Assembly: GCF_030409845.1 (NCBI RefSeq)
Contig: NZ_JAUFQQ010000005.1
Span: forward strand, 868,001-932,000
DNA: 64,000 nucleotides
Source: Flavobacterium branchiarum
Lineage (GTDB): Bacteria > Bacteroidota > Bacteroidia > Flavobacteriales > Flavobacteriaceae
Reading direction: 5' to 3'
The notes below the pieces were generated by a model, which had not been told where the DNA came from, did no database searches, and saw only the letters and a list, made by a program, of their open reading frames with translations. The position numbers were made by a program, and so were the translations under genes. Of the stretch, positions 26,380-33,729 are shown piece after piece. Every line of letters starts with the position of its first letter. The stretch's first letter is position 1.

Positions 26380-26982
26380 ATGAATACAAATTTTTTCAAT
26401 CAGATACAGCAGTTGGACTTTACAGGAGTATTGCAACTGAACATTTCAAAGGGAACAGAAACCAAGCTAATAGTATCGGTTATGCTTAACAATGATGAGT
26501 GCGGAGATAACGCCAAAAACCTTATTCCACCCCTTACATTCAATGCTACCGCACAGGAGTTTGACGAGGGATTTTTTGAGCAGATAACCGCACCAGTACA
26601 AACCGTTTCGGGCATGATGGTAGATATGGAAAAGTTTCTAAAACAAATGGAGGAAGTCAAAAAGCAATCGGCAATGGAAAAGGAAAAAGCCGATAAGGAG
26701 AAGAAAGAAAAAGAAGCCAGGGACAAGAAGTATAAAGAAGCTATGGCAAAGGCTGACGAATTGGAAAAAGAGGGCAAATTCCGTGAAGCGTGGATGAAAG
26801 TGCCGAACCCTGCCGATTTTCCCGACTATGCCGATGCCATACGCAAACGCAAAACTTCACTATCGGACAAATTTGCCACACCGAGCCTTTTCGGTGCAAC
26901 AGAAGAAACAACACCCGAACCGATACAATCGACTGTAGTTACAGAGGATTACCCCATTGATGAAGCAGGTGAAGAAGAATAA
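26380..26982 (+). CDS. PRTRC system protein E
   Basis: 200 aa. The N-terminal part (NFFNQIQQLDFTGVLQLNI, PPLTFNATAQEFDEGFF) fits the PRTRC E family, and a long Lys/Glu coiled coil occupies about residues 80-135. The C-terminus is acidic. PRTRC systems (ParB-related, ThiF-related cassette) occur on plasmids and ICEs and have no proven function. Next in line are PRTRC C, an F-position gene, B and ThiF, so the cassette is nearly complete. Confidence 0.8.
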   Translation: MNTNFFNQIQQLDFTGVLQLNISKGTETKLIVSVMLNNDECGDNAKNLIPPLTFNATAQEFDEGFFEQITAPVQTVSGMMVDMEKFLKQMEEVKKQSAMEKEKADKEKKEKEARDKKYKEAMAKADELEKEGKFREAWMKVPNPADFPDYADAIRKRKTSLSDKFATPSLFGATEETTPEPIQSTVVTEDYPIDEAGEEE

Positions 26983-27008
26983 AAGTGTTAACCAAAAAAT
27001 TAAATGTT

Positions 27009-27227
27009 ATGTTATTAGCAACGCAATTACAACGAGTTTTCATATTAAATAACAAGGGGCAGGAAATTAAACTGAACGACCCCGAACCGCAATGGAGTGT
27101 ACAGGCAGTAATGAATTTTTATTCCAATACATACCCCATTCTGACCACCGCAAAAGTATCAGCACCACAAATCAAAGACGATACCGTACAGTACCGCTTT
27201 GAAAGTGCTATGGGAACAAAAGGTTAA
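27009..27227 (+). CDS. PRTRC system protein C
   Basis: 72 aa from the ATG at 27009. A GTG at 26985 would add eight residues. The sequence (LLATQLQRVFILNNKGQEI, LNDPEPQWSVQAVMNFYS, TTAKVSAPQI, VQYRFES) follows the PRTRC C pattern, with the DPNP-like segment before the central helix. The small beta-grasp-like protein resembles the ubiquitin-like partner expected for an E1/ThiF protein, which is encoded three genes on. Confidence 0.82.
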   Translation: MLLATQLQRVFILNNKGQEIKLNDPEPQWSVQAVMNFYSNTYPILTTAKVSAPQIKDDTVQYRFESAMGTKG

Positions 27228-27251
27228 ACCAAAACAGTAAAACAATGACTT

Positions 27252-27428
27252 ATGCAACGACATACCGTATCGGGAACATTCCAAATGCCCCAAGAACCCA
27301 AGCAAAAGCAATTACATCGTCAGTTGAGCGAGTTCGCAAACTGGATGCAACGACCGAAAGACGCAAACGAAATCCAAAAGGACAAACAAAAGTCTGTACC
27401 AGTAACTATGTTGCCAATGGTTTTCTAA
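27252..27428 (+). CDS. Small protein overlapping the 5' part of the next long frame
   Basis: 58 aa, from ATG at 27252 to TAA at 27428, in the +1 frame relative to the long frame at 27245-28399. It reads as normal protein (VSGTFQMPQEPKQKQLHRQL, EFANWMQRPKDANEIQ), while the long frame over the same bases reads Thr/Arg-rich and shadow-like. I therefore favour this small gene as real and place the next gene's start further on. No family is recognised. Confidence 0.5.
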   Translation: MQRHTVSGTFQMPQEPKQKQLHRQLSEFANWMQRPKDANEIQKDKQKSVPVTMLPMVF

Positions 27429-27493
27429 GAACTTCGTTTCTCCCAAGACTGGAAGAAACGGAAACTGTACAGGCTTGCAGGGATAATATCAAA

Positions 27494-28399
27494 ATGGAAA
27501 GGGATTTTTATCGTTCCCTTTCTCAATTAGCAGAGCATTACGGTATCATTCCGAAACCAACGCAGGCTTTAGGATATCCGTACAATATCGCATTGGCTTT
27601 AAAAGATATAGAAGAACAGTTAAAACTTAAAGTAAGCGATTGGGAAGAAATCAAACTGATACAGGATAGTAAGAAAGTGTTTTTTACAAGTGAGGAAAGA
27701 TATAATACAGGTGCAACGCTGTATTATATTCCTGTAGTACCCTTATTTCGTTGGTTGAAAGACCCAAAGCGAAAACATACCGCTCAACTGCTTATATCGG
27801 TTTGTAGTTATCTGTACCACATTGCCGACATTCCCTATTACAGACAGGAAAGCAGTTATCTGTACTGGATGTATGAGATGCATAAAGATTGGGTAACAGA
27901 GGACGATTATGGAGAAGACACAGAAACCTATCTTAGTGAATTTGCACAAGCGGAATGGATTGGCGACCGTATGGAACAGAAGATATATAACGAAGCCAAT
28001 TTAAGGCTCTTTAAAGACCGTTTAAACCGCTTTAAACCAAAAGATAAGATTGATGCTGATTGCTATAAAGTAGCACAGGAAGCCTATGCAATTTATGAGC
28101 AGTACCCCAATGCAACCGTCTTCCGCAATGCCCGACCAAATGGCGAAGCCAACGAAGAAGATATGGAAAACATTATATCTATGGAGAAATATGTTTCCTT
28201 CTGTGCAGATGGTACAGGGTGGCTAATGGATAATGTAGTAGAATCTGTAAATAACGAATTACAGGAATACGGACAGATGGAAGAACCGATTATTATCAAA
28301 CGGTTTGACGGAAGCGATATAACCGCCAATACATTGGAGTTTGAAAACCGTTTGTTACCGATGATAAACGAACTGACCTACATTTTAAATAATTTTTAA
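27494..28399 (+). CDS. PRTRC-cluster protein at the F position (start uncertain)
   Basis: 301 aa from the ATG at 27494. The open frame extends back to 27245, but before about 27430 it looks like the wrong frame of another small gene. Natural-looking sequence begins near PRLEETETVQACRDN (about 27451), so a non-ATG start there or a frameshift from the small gene is also possible. The protein is helical with many Tyr and Trp (SYLYHIADIPYYRQESSYLY). Its position between PRTRC C and B suggests PRTRC F or a functional equivalent. That is context-based. Confidence 0.65.
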   Translation: MERDFYRSLSQLAEHYGIIPKPTQALGYPYNIALALKDIEEQLKLKVSDWEEIKLIQDSKKVFFTSEERYNTGATLYYIPVVPLFRWLKDPKRKHTAQLLISVCSYLYHIADIPYYRQESSYLYWMYEMHKDWVTEDDYGEDTETYLSEFAQAEWIGDRMEQKIYNEANLRLFKDRLNRFKPKDKIDADCYKVAQEAYAIYEQYPNATVFRNARPNGEANEEDMENIISMEKYVSFCADGTGWLMDNVVESVNNELQEYGQMEEPIIIKRFDGSDITANTLEFENRLLPMINELTYILNNF

Positions 28400-28409
28400 A
28401 AACAAAACT

Positions 28410-29123
28410 ATGAACGATATAACACAGGATTTCGGAATGCTGTACTATCCAAAATCAGCATTGGTATTTTATCAGACTACTGGAAAGGGTAACGATACTT
28501 ATGTAGAGCATTTTGATATGGATAAAAACGGTATGCCCATTAATGCACACCCTTTGACCGTAAAAGAAGCGAACCAATTGGCAAAGGCTTTGAAGACCGC
28601 CAAAGAGGAAAAAGAACCGCTATTGAAACCGCAGGGAGTATTGAGCAATCAGGTTTTATACTTTGAGCCGACAGGAAACAAAGTGGTTTGGTTTACCAAA
28701 GCCACACAAAGGGAAATGTATTTTATTGAAAGTCTGGGAATACCCAAAGGCAAAGCCAATGTACCGCCTATGCTGTGGGTAGCGAACCGAAGCGGTTTAG
28801 CCGTTTTCGCTTTAATAAATGGCAGAAGACCTACGATAAAAACAAAGCTTTACAACGCTCCTTTTTTTAATGTGTACGAGGACGGCAATGTATGTATGGG
28901 TACAGTAGATGTACGCATAAAGAAAACCGCTTCATTGGAAGAATTTACAAACAAATGGGAAGGCTTTTTCTTTAACAGTTATTTCAGTCATTTAATGCAC
29001 GGTCATAACCCGATAAAAGGAAATTGCGTAAGCCTTTGGGAAAATTTAATTGCCACAGGCGAAGCTTTTCCAATGGAAGTATTGACAAAAAGTAATCTAA
29101 CCTTAAAAGACATATTGCGATGA
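28410..29123 (+). CDS. PRTRC system protein B
   Basis: 237 aa. It has the PRTRC B layout: an early segment with YYPKSALVFYQ, HPLTVKEANQLAKAL, then VLYFEPTGNKVVWFTKA, PPMLWVANRSGLAVFAL, and NGRRPTIKTKLYNAPFFNVYEDGNVCMGT. The late part resembles E2/Prok-E2-type segments with a single Cys (VCMG), which fits association with a ThiF/E1 protein. Its stop overlaps the ThiF start by 4 bp. Confidence 0.85.
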   Translation: MNDITQDFGMLYYPKSALVFYQTTGKGNDTYVEHFDMDKNGMPINAHPLTVKEANQLAKALKTAKEEKEPLLKPQGVLSNQVLYFEPTGNKVVWFTKATQREMYFIESLGIPKGKANVPPMLWVANRSGLAVFALINGRRPTIKTKLYNAPFFNVYEDGNVCMGTVDVRIKKTASLEEFTNKWEGFFFNSYFSHLMHGHNPIKGNCVSLWENLIATGEAFPMEVLTKSNLTLKDILR

Positions 29124-29929
29124 ATACCGAAAAAATAAAAGTCCATTTTACGGACAATAGTTTAATAAATGCAACCAATCCTATATCGGTAAACCTTATC
29201 GGTGCAGGTGGTACAGGCTCAAAGGTTTTGACCGCCTTAATGGAAATGAACCATAGTTTGATTGCGTTAGGTCACGCAGGATTGTCCGTTCGCCTTTGGG
29301 ATGATGATGTTATTACGGAAGCTAATTTGGGCAGACAGCGTTTTGCAGAATGCGAAGTAGGATTGTATAAATCTGCTGCTCTAATCAACCGAGCCAACCG
29401 CTTTTCAGGTACAAATTGGAAAGCCGAAACGCAGAAGTTTGAAAAGGACAGTTTGGGCAAACTTCCCGAAAACGCACAGGCTACTATCTTTATTACCTGT
29501 GTAGATAGTGTAAAGGCAAGATTTGGTATTGCTGAAATATTAAAAGCACTGGATAACGGAAAATATTATCATCATAAACCAAAATACTGGTTGGATTATG
29601 GTAACAGCCAATATACAGGACAAGTATTGTTATCAACTATTGGAGATATAAAACAACCCAATTCCGATATATATGAAACGGTAGCTAATCTGCCAATGGT
29701 TACAGATGAATTTGGTGCTTTGTTAAAGCAGTCCGAACAGCAAGACGATACACCAAGTTGCAGTTTAGCTGAAGCATTGGAAAAACAGGATTTATATATC
29801 AATTCGTCATTGGCTCAAATGGGTAGTTCTTTGTTATGGGGTTTATTTCGTAATGGATTGACCGAATACAGAGGTTTTTTTCTCAATCTGAAAGATTTTA
29901 GGTCACAGCCTATTCCAGTCGCCCGATAG
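29120..29929 (+). CDS. PRTRC system ThiF-family (E1-like) protein
   Basis: 269 aa. The Rossmann nucleotide-binding loop GAGGTGS is at residues 28-34, followed by LWDDDVITEANLGRQRF, the E1/ThiF family block that positions ATP and the ubiquitin-like C-terminus. Then come TIFITCVDSVKARF and a Cys in DTPSCSLAEAL that could be the catalytic Cys. It would adenylate a small partner such as PRTRC C, which is inference. It is the last gene of the PRTRC operon, and a terminator follows 13 bp after the stop. Confidence 0.88.
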   Translation: MNTEKIKVHFTDNSLINATNPISVNLIGAGGTGSKVLTALMEMNHSLIALGHAGLSVRLWDDDVITEANLGRQRFAECEVGLYKSAALINRANRFSGTNWKAETQKFEKDSLGKLPENAQATIFITCVDSVKARFGIAEILKALDNGKYYHHKPKYWLDYGNSQYTGQVLLSTIGDIKQPNSDIYETVANLPMVTDEFGALLKQSEQQDDTPSCSLAEALEKQDLYINSSLAQMGSSLLWGLFRNGLTEYRGFFLNLKDFRSQPIPVAR

Positions 29930-29942
29930 CCAAAATCGGGCC

Positions 29943-29984
29943 GCAAAAAGACACTCCCTCCGATGGTCGGGGCAGTCTTTTTGC
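29943..29984 (+). terminator. Terminator of the PRTRC operon
   Basis: Perfect GCAAAAAGAC / GTCTTTTTGC arms with inner pairing CTCCGA-TGG-TCGGGG. The T-rich right arm and A-rich left arm make it usable from both sides. Confidence 0.75.
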
Positions 29985-30405
29985 ATTTAAGCGGTACAAC
30001 CCCTTTGCCAAAATGTAAGGCTACGCACCGTCCTCACTTCACATTTTATCAAACAGGTTGCGATCTGTTTTTGAAGGGATATTCCAGTATCCCTTTCGTT
30101 GTTTTAGCGAACTTCTTTTCTTTCCACATCTGCGACCAAAGAAAAGAAGCAAAAGAACGCCGCTTGGTTATTATTGGTTTTTACCTTAACGATTCCTAGT
30201 GATATTTTTATTTGAGTAAATTTGCTAGTAAATACAATGTATGAATAACTGGCTATAAAGAATGCTCATTGCGTTCGCTTTAGAGTTAAGCATAATCTTA
30301 ACAGTGACCGTACCAATCTGAACCGTTAGAAAAATGGACGACAATATCCCTTTTGTTATTTTTACAGTTTAGTTTAAGCAGTGTCTGTTAGGCAACTTTA
30401 ATTTA
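29985..30405. other. Gene-free stretch with hairpins
   Basis: No convincing gene. A frame at 29963-30199 runs through terminator and repeat DNA and is rejected. It holds AAGGGATA/TATCCCTT at 30074-30095 and a perfect CTTCTTTTCTTT / AAAGAAAAGAAG hairpin inside repeat copy A. It also holds the repeat's promoter and, near 30278-30300, a scrambled trace resembling the start of the CoiA-like gene found after copy B. Confidence 0.5.
30113..30262. repeat. Direct repeat copy A beside the HD gene
   Basis: About 150 bp strongly similar to 31063-31209: CTTTCCACATCTGCGACC, then AAAGAAAAGAAGCAAAAGAA, then TTATTGGTTTTTACCTTAAC, then TTTATTTGAGTAAATTTGC and GCTATAAA. It contains a TAAATTTG -7 box at 30217-30224 within GTAAATTTGC. 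Confidence 0.8.
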
Positions 30406-30413
30406 TATTTTTG
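30406..30413 (+). promoter_or_regulatory. -7 box for the HD gene
   Basis: TATTTTTG, 35 bp before the ATG at 30449, lies outside the flanking repeat, so the gene carries its own promoter as a unit. Confidence 0.45.
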
Positions 30414-30448
30414 TAATAAAAGGATATTTAATAGATAATTTACATTGA

Positions 30449-31003
30449 ATGGAAAAATTGATTATAGCATTAACCGAATTAGAAAAGTTAAAATATGTTG
30501 AACGTGGTACCAATGTAAAGGGAAGAAAAGAAAGTACAGCAGAACACTCTTGGAGTTGTTTGCTGATTGCGGATATTCTAATCGATTATGTTGAAGAACC
30601 ATTAAACAGATTAAAAGTTATTGAGTATTTAATTTACCATGATATTGTTGAAGTTTATGCAGGAGATGCCAAATTCAATAATCCAGAGGAAATGAAACTC
30701 AAACATCAAAAAGAAGAACAAGCATTAGAAAAAATCAAAACACTTATTCCTAATAAATTAAGATTTGAAAAAATTGTCAGTGAATATGAAAAAAGAGCCA
30801 CACGAGAAGCTGAATTTGCTAAAGCTGTTGACTGTTTAGACGCCTGTATTAGAAATATTAATGATGATACTAAATCTAATAATGATGGATTTACAGAAGT
30901 CTTAATAAGAAATAAATATTTGCCACATGTGTCAAAGTTTGACATTACAAAAGAATTATTTGAGCATTTAATACACCGACTGCAAGTATTAAATAAATTA
31001 TAA
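30449..31003 (+). CDS. HD-domain phosphohydrolase (YfbR-like)
   Basis: 184 aa, cytosolic. Metal-binding HD residues are seen: His33 in STAEHSW, His64-Asp65 in YHDIVEVYAGD, and a later Asp in KAVDCLDACI. The pattern fits the HD_3/YfbR group of nucleoside-monophosphate or dNTP phosphohydrolases. Possible roles are nucleotide pool control, or depletion of dNTPs in phage defence, but neither is shown. The gene is single, has its own -7 box, and is bracketed by direct repeats of about 150 bp, so it looks like a separately acquired one-gene cassette. Confidence 0.8.
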   Translation: MEKLIIALTELEKLKYVERGTNVKGRKESTAEHSWSCLLIADILIDYVEEPLNRLKVIEYLIYHDIVEVYAGDAKFNNPEEMKLKHQKEEQALEKIKTLIPNKLRFEKIVSEYEKRATREAEFAKAVDCLDACIRNINDDTKSNNDGFTEVLIRNKYLPHVSKFDITKELFEHLIHRLQVLNKL

Positions 31004-31062
31004 TTACTATATTTTGTTTGATAAAGATGCAAATCAAATTTTCTTTTGCCTTGTAAATACTT

Positions 31063-31209
31063 TTTTTCTTTCCACATCTGCGACCAAAGAAAAGAAGCAA
31101 AAGAAAGTCGCTTGGCTATTATTGGTTTTTACCTTAACGATTCCTAAGGATATTTTTATTTGAGTAAATTTGCAAGTGAAAACAATGTATTGATAGCTGA
31201 CTATAAAAA
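31063..31209. repeat. Direct repeat copy B, carrying the promoter of the CoiA-like gene
   Basis: Match to 30113-30262 with scattered changes. The left hairpin arm is degraded here. TAAATTTG at 31165-31172 (within GTAAATTTGC, 31164-31173) lies 37 bp before the CoiA-like ATG and is the likely -7 box. Confidence 0.8.
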
Positions 31210-32040
31210 ATGCGCTTTGCTTTAATAGATAATAATCGGACAGAAGCTCAACCGAAACTTAACGGATTGTGTTGTTGTTGTTCGAAGCCAGTTATTGCAA
31301 AATGTGGTACACGAAAAATATGGCATTGGGCACATAAAAGCAAAACGGATTGTGACAATTGGTGGGAACCAGAAACAGAGTGGCACCGAACTTGGAAAAA
31401 CAATTATCCATCCGATTGGCAAGAAATATCTTTGTTTGATAATGGAACAAAAGAAAAACATATTGCTGATGTTCGTACCGCTCATAGCCTCGTAATAGAG
31501 TTTCAACATTCGAACATTAATCCTCAAGAGCGAACTGCACGAGAACAGTTTTATAAAAACATGGTTTGGATAGTGGATGGCACGCGACTAAAAAGAGATT
31601 ATCCTCGTTTTTTAAAGGAATGGAAAAGAGACGGAATTAGTGAAGTGCATCAAACTGAAAAGTCGGGGATTTTTGAGGTTTGTTTTCCAGAGTTTTGTTT
31701 TCCAGAAGCTTGGCTTAAAAGTTCTGTACCTGTAATCTTTGATTTTCGAGGAAACAGTTCAATAGATGATACAGAAGATTTACGAAATAATCTTTACTGT
31801 TTATTTCCACAGGTTGGTAGACATGCAAAAGTTGCAGAAATCTCACGTAAAGCTTTTTTGAATACAACCACAAATGGTGAATGGACTTTGAGAGTTCAGG
31901 AATTCATAAATGAATTTAGAAAGCAAGACCAAATAAAAGAAAGAGAAAATCGACAAACATTGTACTCATCAAATAGAGGAATATATTCATGGAGAGGAAT
32001 TCCAATTATTGGATATAGAAAGCGTAGACGAAGATTATAA
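31210..32040 (+). CDS. CoiA-like nuclease family protein
   Basis: 276 aa. The N-terminal zinc-ribbon-like Cys cluster (CCCCSKPVIAKCG, residues 21-33) and WHWAHKS are typical of the CoiA-like family. A PD-(D/E)xK core follows: Asp87 in HIADVRT and Glu97-x-Gln99 in VIEFQHS, a D-ExQ variant. The C-terminal half is basic. CoiA acts in natural competence in Firmicutes. In mobile elements relatives may process foreign DNA, which is inference here. It is expressed from the repeat-borne promoter. Confidence 0.8.
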   Translation: MRFALIDNNRTEAQPKLNGLCCCCSKPVIAKCGTRKIWHWAHKSKTDCDNWWEPETEWHRTWKNNYPSDWQEISLFDNGTKEKHIADVRTAHSLVIEFQHSNINPQERTAREQFYKNMVWIVDGTRLKRDYPRFLKEWKRDGISEVHQTEKSGIFEVCFPEFCFPEAWLKSSVPVIFDFRGNSSIDDTEDLRNNLYCLFPQVGRHAKVAEISRKAFLNTTTNGEWTLRVQEFINEFRKQDQIKERENRQTLYSSNRGIYSWRGIPIIGYRKRRRRL

Positions 32041-32340
32041 GCATTCCAGCTACTAACATGCAATTTGGCAAAAGAGCAAAGTTAAGAGCAATTTAAACGA
32101 TTCGGCTCCCTATTTCGAAAAAACCACTTGCTTTTTGTTTTTCTTTTTTTAATTCAAGATTCATGAATCATGATTCATGATTTTTATCCGTAAAAACCAT
32201 TTTCGGTTCCTCTTTTTTGTATTTTAGCAAAAACGAAAAATGGTTCTGCTAACGCAAGTGCAAAATTGAACGTTCGATCTTATAAAGTTCACTCTTTTGC
32301 AAGGCTATGGCTAGTTCCCTTCAATACTATTTTTAACGAT
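32041..32340. promoter_or_regulatory. Regulatory gap with a perfect 20-bp palindrome
   Basis: No gene. At 32161-32180 lies a perfect palindrome with half-site TCATGAATCA. A second inverted pair, CCATTTTCG near 32198 and CGAAAAATGG near 32234, lies between it and the next ATG at 32341. Both are candidate operator or terminator structures for the nuclease gene that follows. No regulator gene lies next to it. Confidence 0.5.
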
Positions 32341-33153
32341 ATGCCCAAAAATTATACATTTGAAATTAGAGAAACTTTTGGAAAGAAATATTTAAAAGTA
32401 TTTCTAAAAGATGGAATTGATCCTGAAAATATTGCTAATCATTTACAACAATTAGCCTCAGTACATAAGTCAAATGTTACGAAGCAAAAAAGTGGTAATA
32501 TTGACTTAACAATATATCCATCAAAATTATACGAAATAGAAGAAACACAAGATGAAGTCGCTCTAACACTTGAAAACTATTTTAATGGTTCTCCTGTTGA
32601 TCCGCAATTCGTTGACCAAACCGTTACTGGCGTCAGTGAAAAAGCATTTTACCAAGTTATTGATTATATGAATATTCTCGGTAAAAATTTAGAAGGTTTC
32701 AAATCTCTTAATGTTCGTTTTGATGAAGAAAGATACAGAGATTACTTTATTCCTTTCTTAAACTCTATTTCAAAGAATCATTCTGCTAAAGGTGAAGTTT
32801 TTAATAGAAACGGAAAAACAGATATTTTAATGTTCGACAATAATGGGAATAATCTTTTTATTGCAGAGTGTAAATTATGGAAAGGTGAAAAGTACCTAAT
32901 TGATGGGTTAAATCAGTTACTATCAAATTATGTGAATTGGAGAGATGAAAAAGTTGCTTTGGTAATTTTCAATCGTGATACTAAGAATTTTACCGATGTA
33001 ATAGAAAAATCGAGAAACGCAATATTAGCACATGAACTGTGTGAAGGTTTGGTTAATCAAAGAGCACAAACAAATTTCACTTTCTCGTTTAAAAATCCGG
33101 ATGATCCAAATAAGAAAATATTGGTTGAGTTAGTGTTATTTAATTTTGCGTAA
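32341..33153 (+). CDS. PD-(D/E)xK nuclease of the GKTDI...AECK type
   Basis: 270 aa from the ATG at 32341. An in-frame start at 32266 lies in the palindrome-rich leader and was not chosen. The C-terminal half is a restriction-endonuclease-like core: an Arg/Glu helix (RFDEERYRDYFIPFLN), GEVFNRNGKTDILM with Asp161, and IAECKLWKG with Glu176 and Lys178, then NQLLSNYVNWRD. The N-terminal 100 residues are a separate domain. It is predicted to cut DNA. No methylase is adjacent. It may act alone or with the downstream cargo. Confidence 0.75.
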   Translation: MPKNYTFEIRETFGKKYLKVFLKDGIDPENIANHLQQLASVHKSNVTKQKSGNIDLTIYPSKLYEIEETQDEVALTLENYFNGSPVDPQFVDQTVTGVSEKAFYQVIDYMNILGKNLEGFKSLNVRFDEERYRDYFIPFLNSISKNHSAKGEVFNRNGKTDILMFDNNGNNLFIAECKLWKGEKYLIDGLNQLLSNYVNWRDEKVALVIFNRDTKNFTDVIEKSRNAILAHELCEGLVNQRAQTNFTFSFKNPDDPNKKILVELVLFNFA

Positions 33154-33246
33154 GTAATACAGATAACAGTGCTTTTTTAACCACCAATTCTCACAGTACG
33201 GGCTTTAGTATTAGTTATATTCGTCGAGTAATAAATCCAAAATATC

Positions 33247-33477
33247 ATGCTGACATATAACGAAATTATCCAATTAAAAGACAAGTTGGAAAATAATGAA
33301 ATCACATTAGAAATTGCAAAATCACAATACTGGATTGATTTCAAAGGTGGACAGCGATTGTGGCATTCTAAAGATTGGAGAGAAAGAAGAATTGAATTCA
33401 TTAAAAATAATTGTGAGATATGTAATAGTACAGAAACATTAACACTTCAACATTTTTCTCATCCAACTAATTATTAA
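33247..33477 (+). pseudogene. Truncated HNH-type protein
   Basis: 76 codons to a TAA at 33477. The end has a zinc-type CEIC pair and LQHFSHPTNY, which looks like the first half of an HNH/McrA-like nuclease: the second Cys pair and the Asn/His residues are missing. Reading past the stop, the same frame continues open for at least 40 codons (EYITEIIRAYPKN...), so a nonsense mutation is likely. RLWHSKDWRERRIEF before the zinc motif is typical of such nucleases. Confidence 0.5.
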
Positions 33478-33729
33478 GAATATATTACAGAGATAATAAG
33501 AGCATATCCCAAGAATACATCGGTGCTAGTCCAGATGTGGAAAGAAGTAAATTCAGTAATCTACTGTGGGAATTTAAAATCTTGTTCAATTTTTCTACTT
33601 AATGCATTATTCCTTATTGTTTTTTTTTAAATTAGCCTAAGGCATTAAAATGCTATCTATGTTTCAGTTAAATTGATGCGTTAATAGCTTGTCGATCTTT
33701 TATTAGATTAAACCAAATTAACGTAAAAA

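Noticed and set aside
29963..30199. 78-codon open frame after the PRTRC operon
   Set aside because: It begins inside the terminator hairpin and crosses the direct repeat. The second repeat copy does not keep the frame.
30216..30225. GTAAATTTGC as a proven integration site
   Set aside because: The same bases form an ordinary Bacteroidota promoter box, so the match to the IntDOT core may be chance. Kept only as part of the repeat finding.
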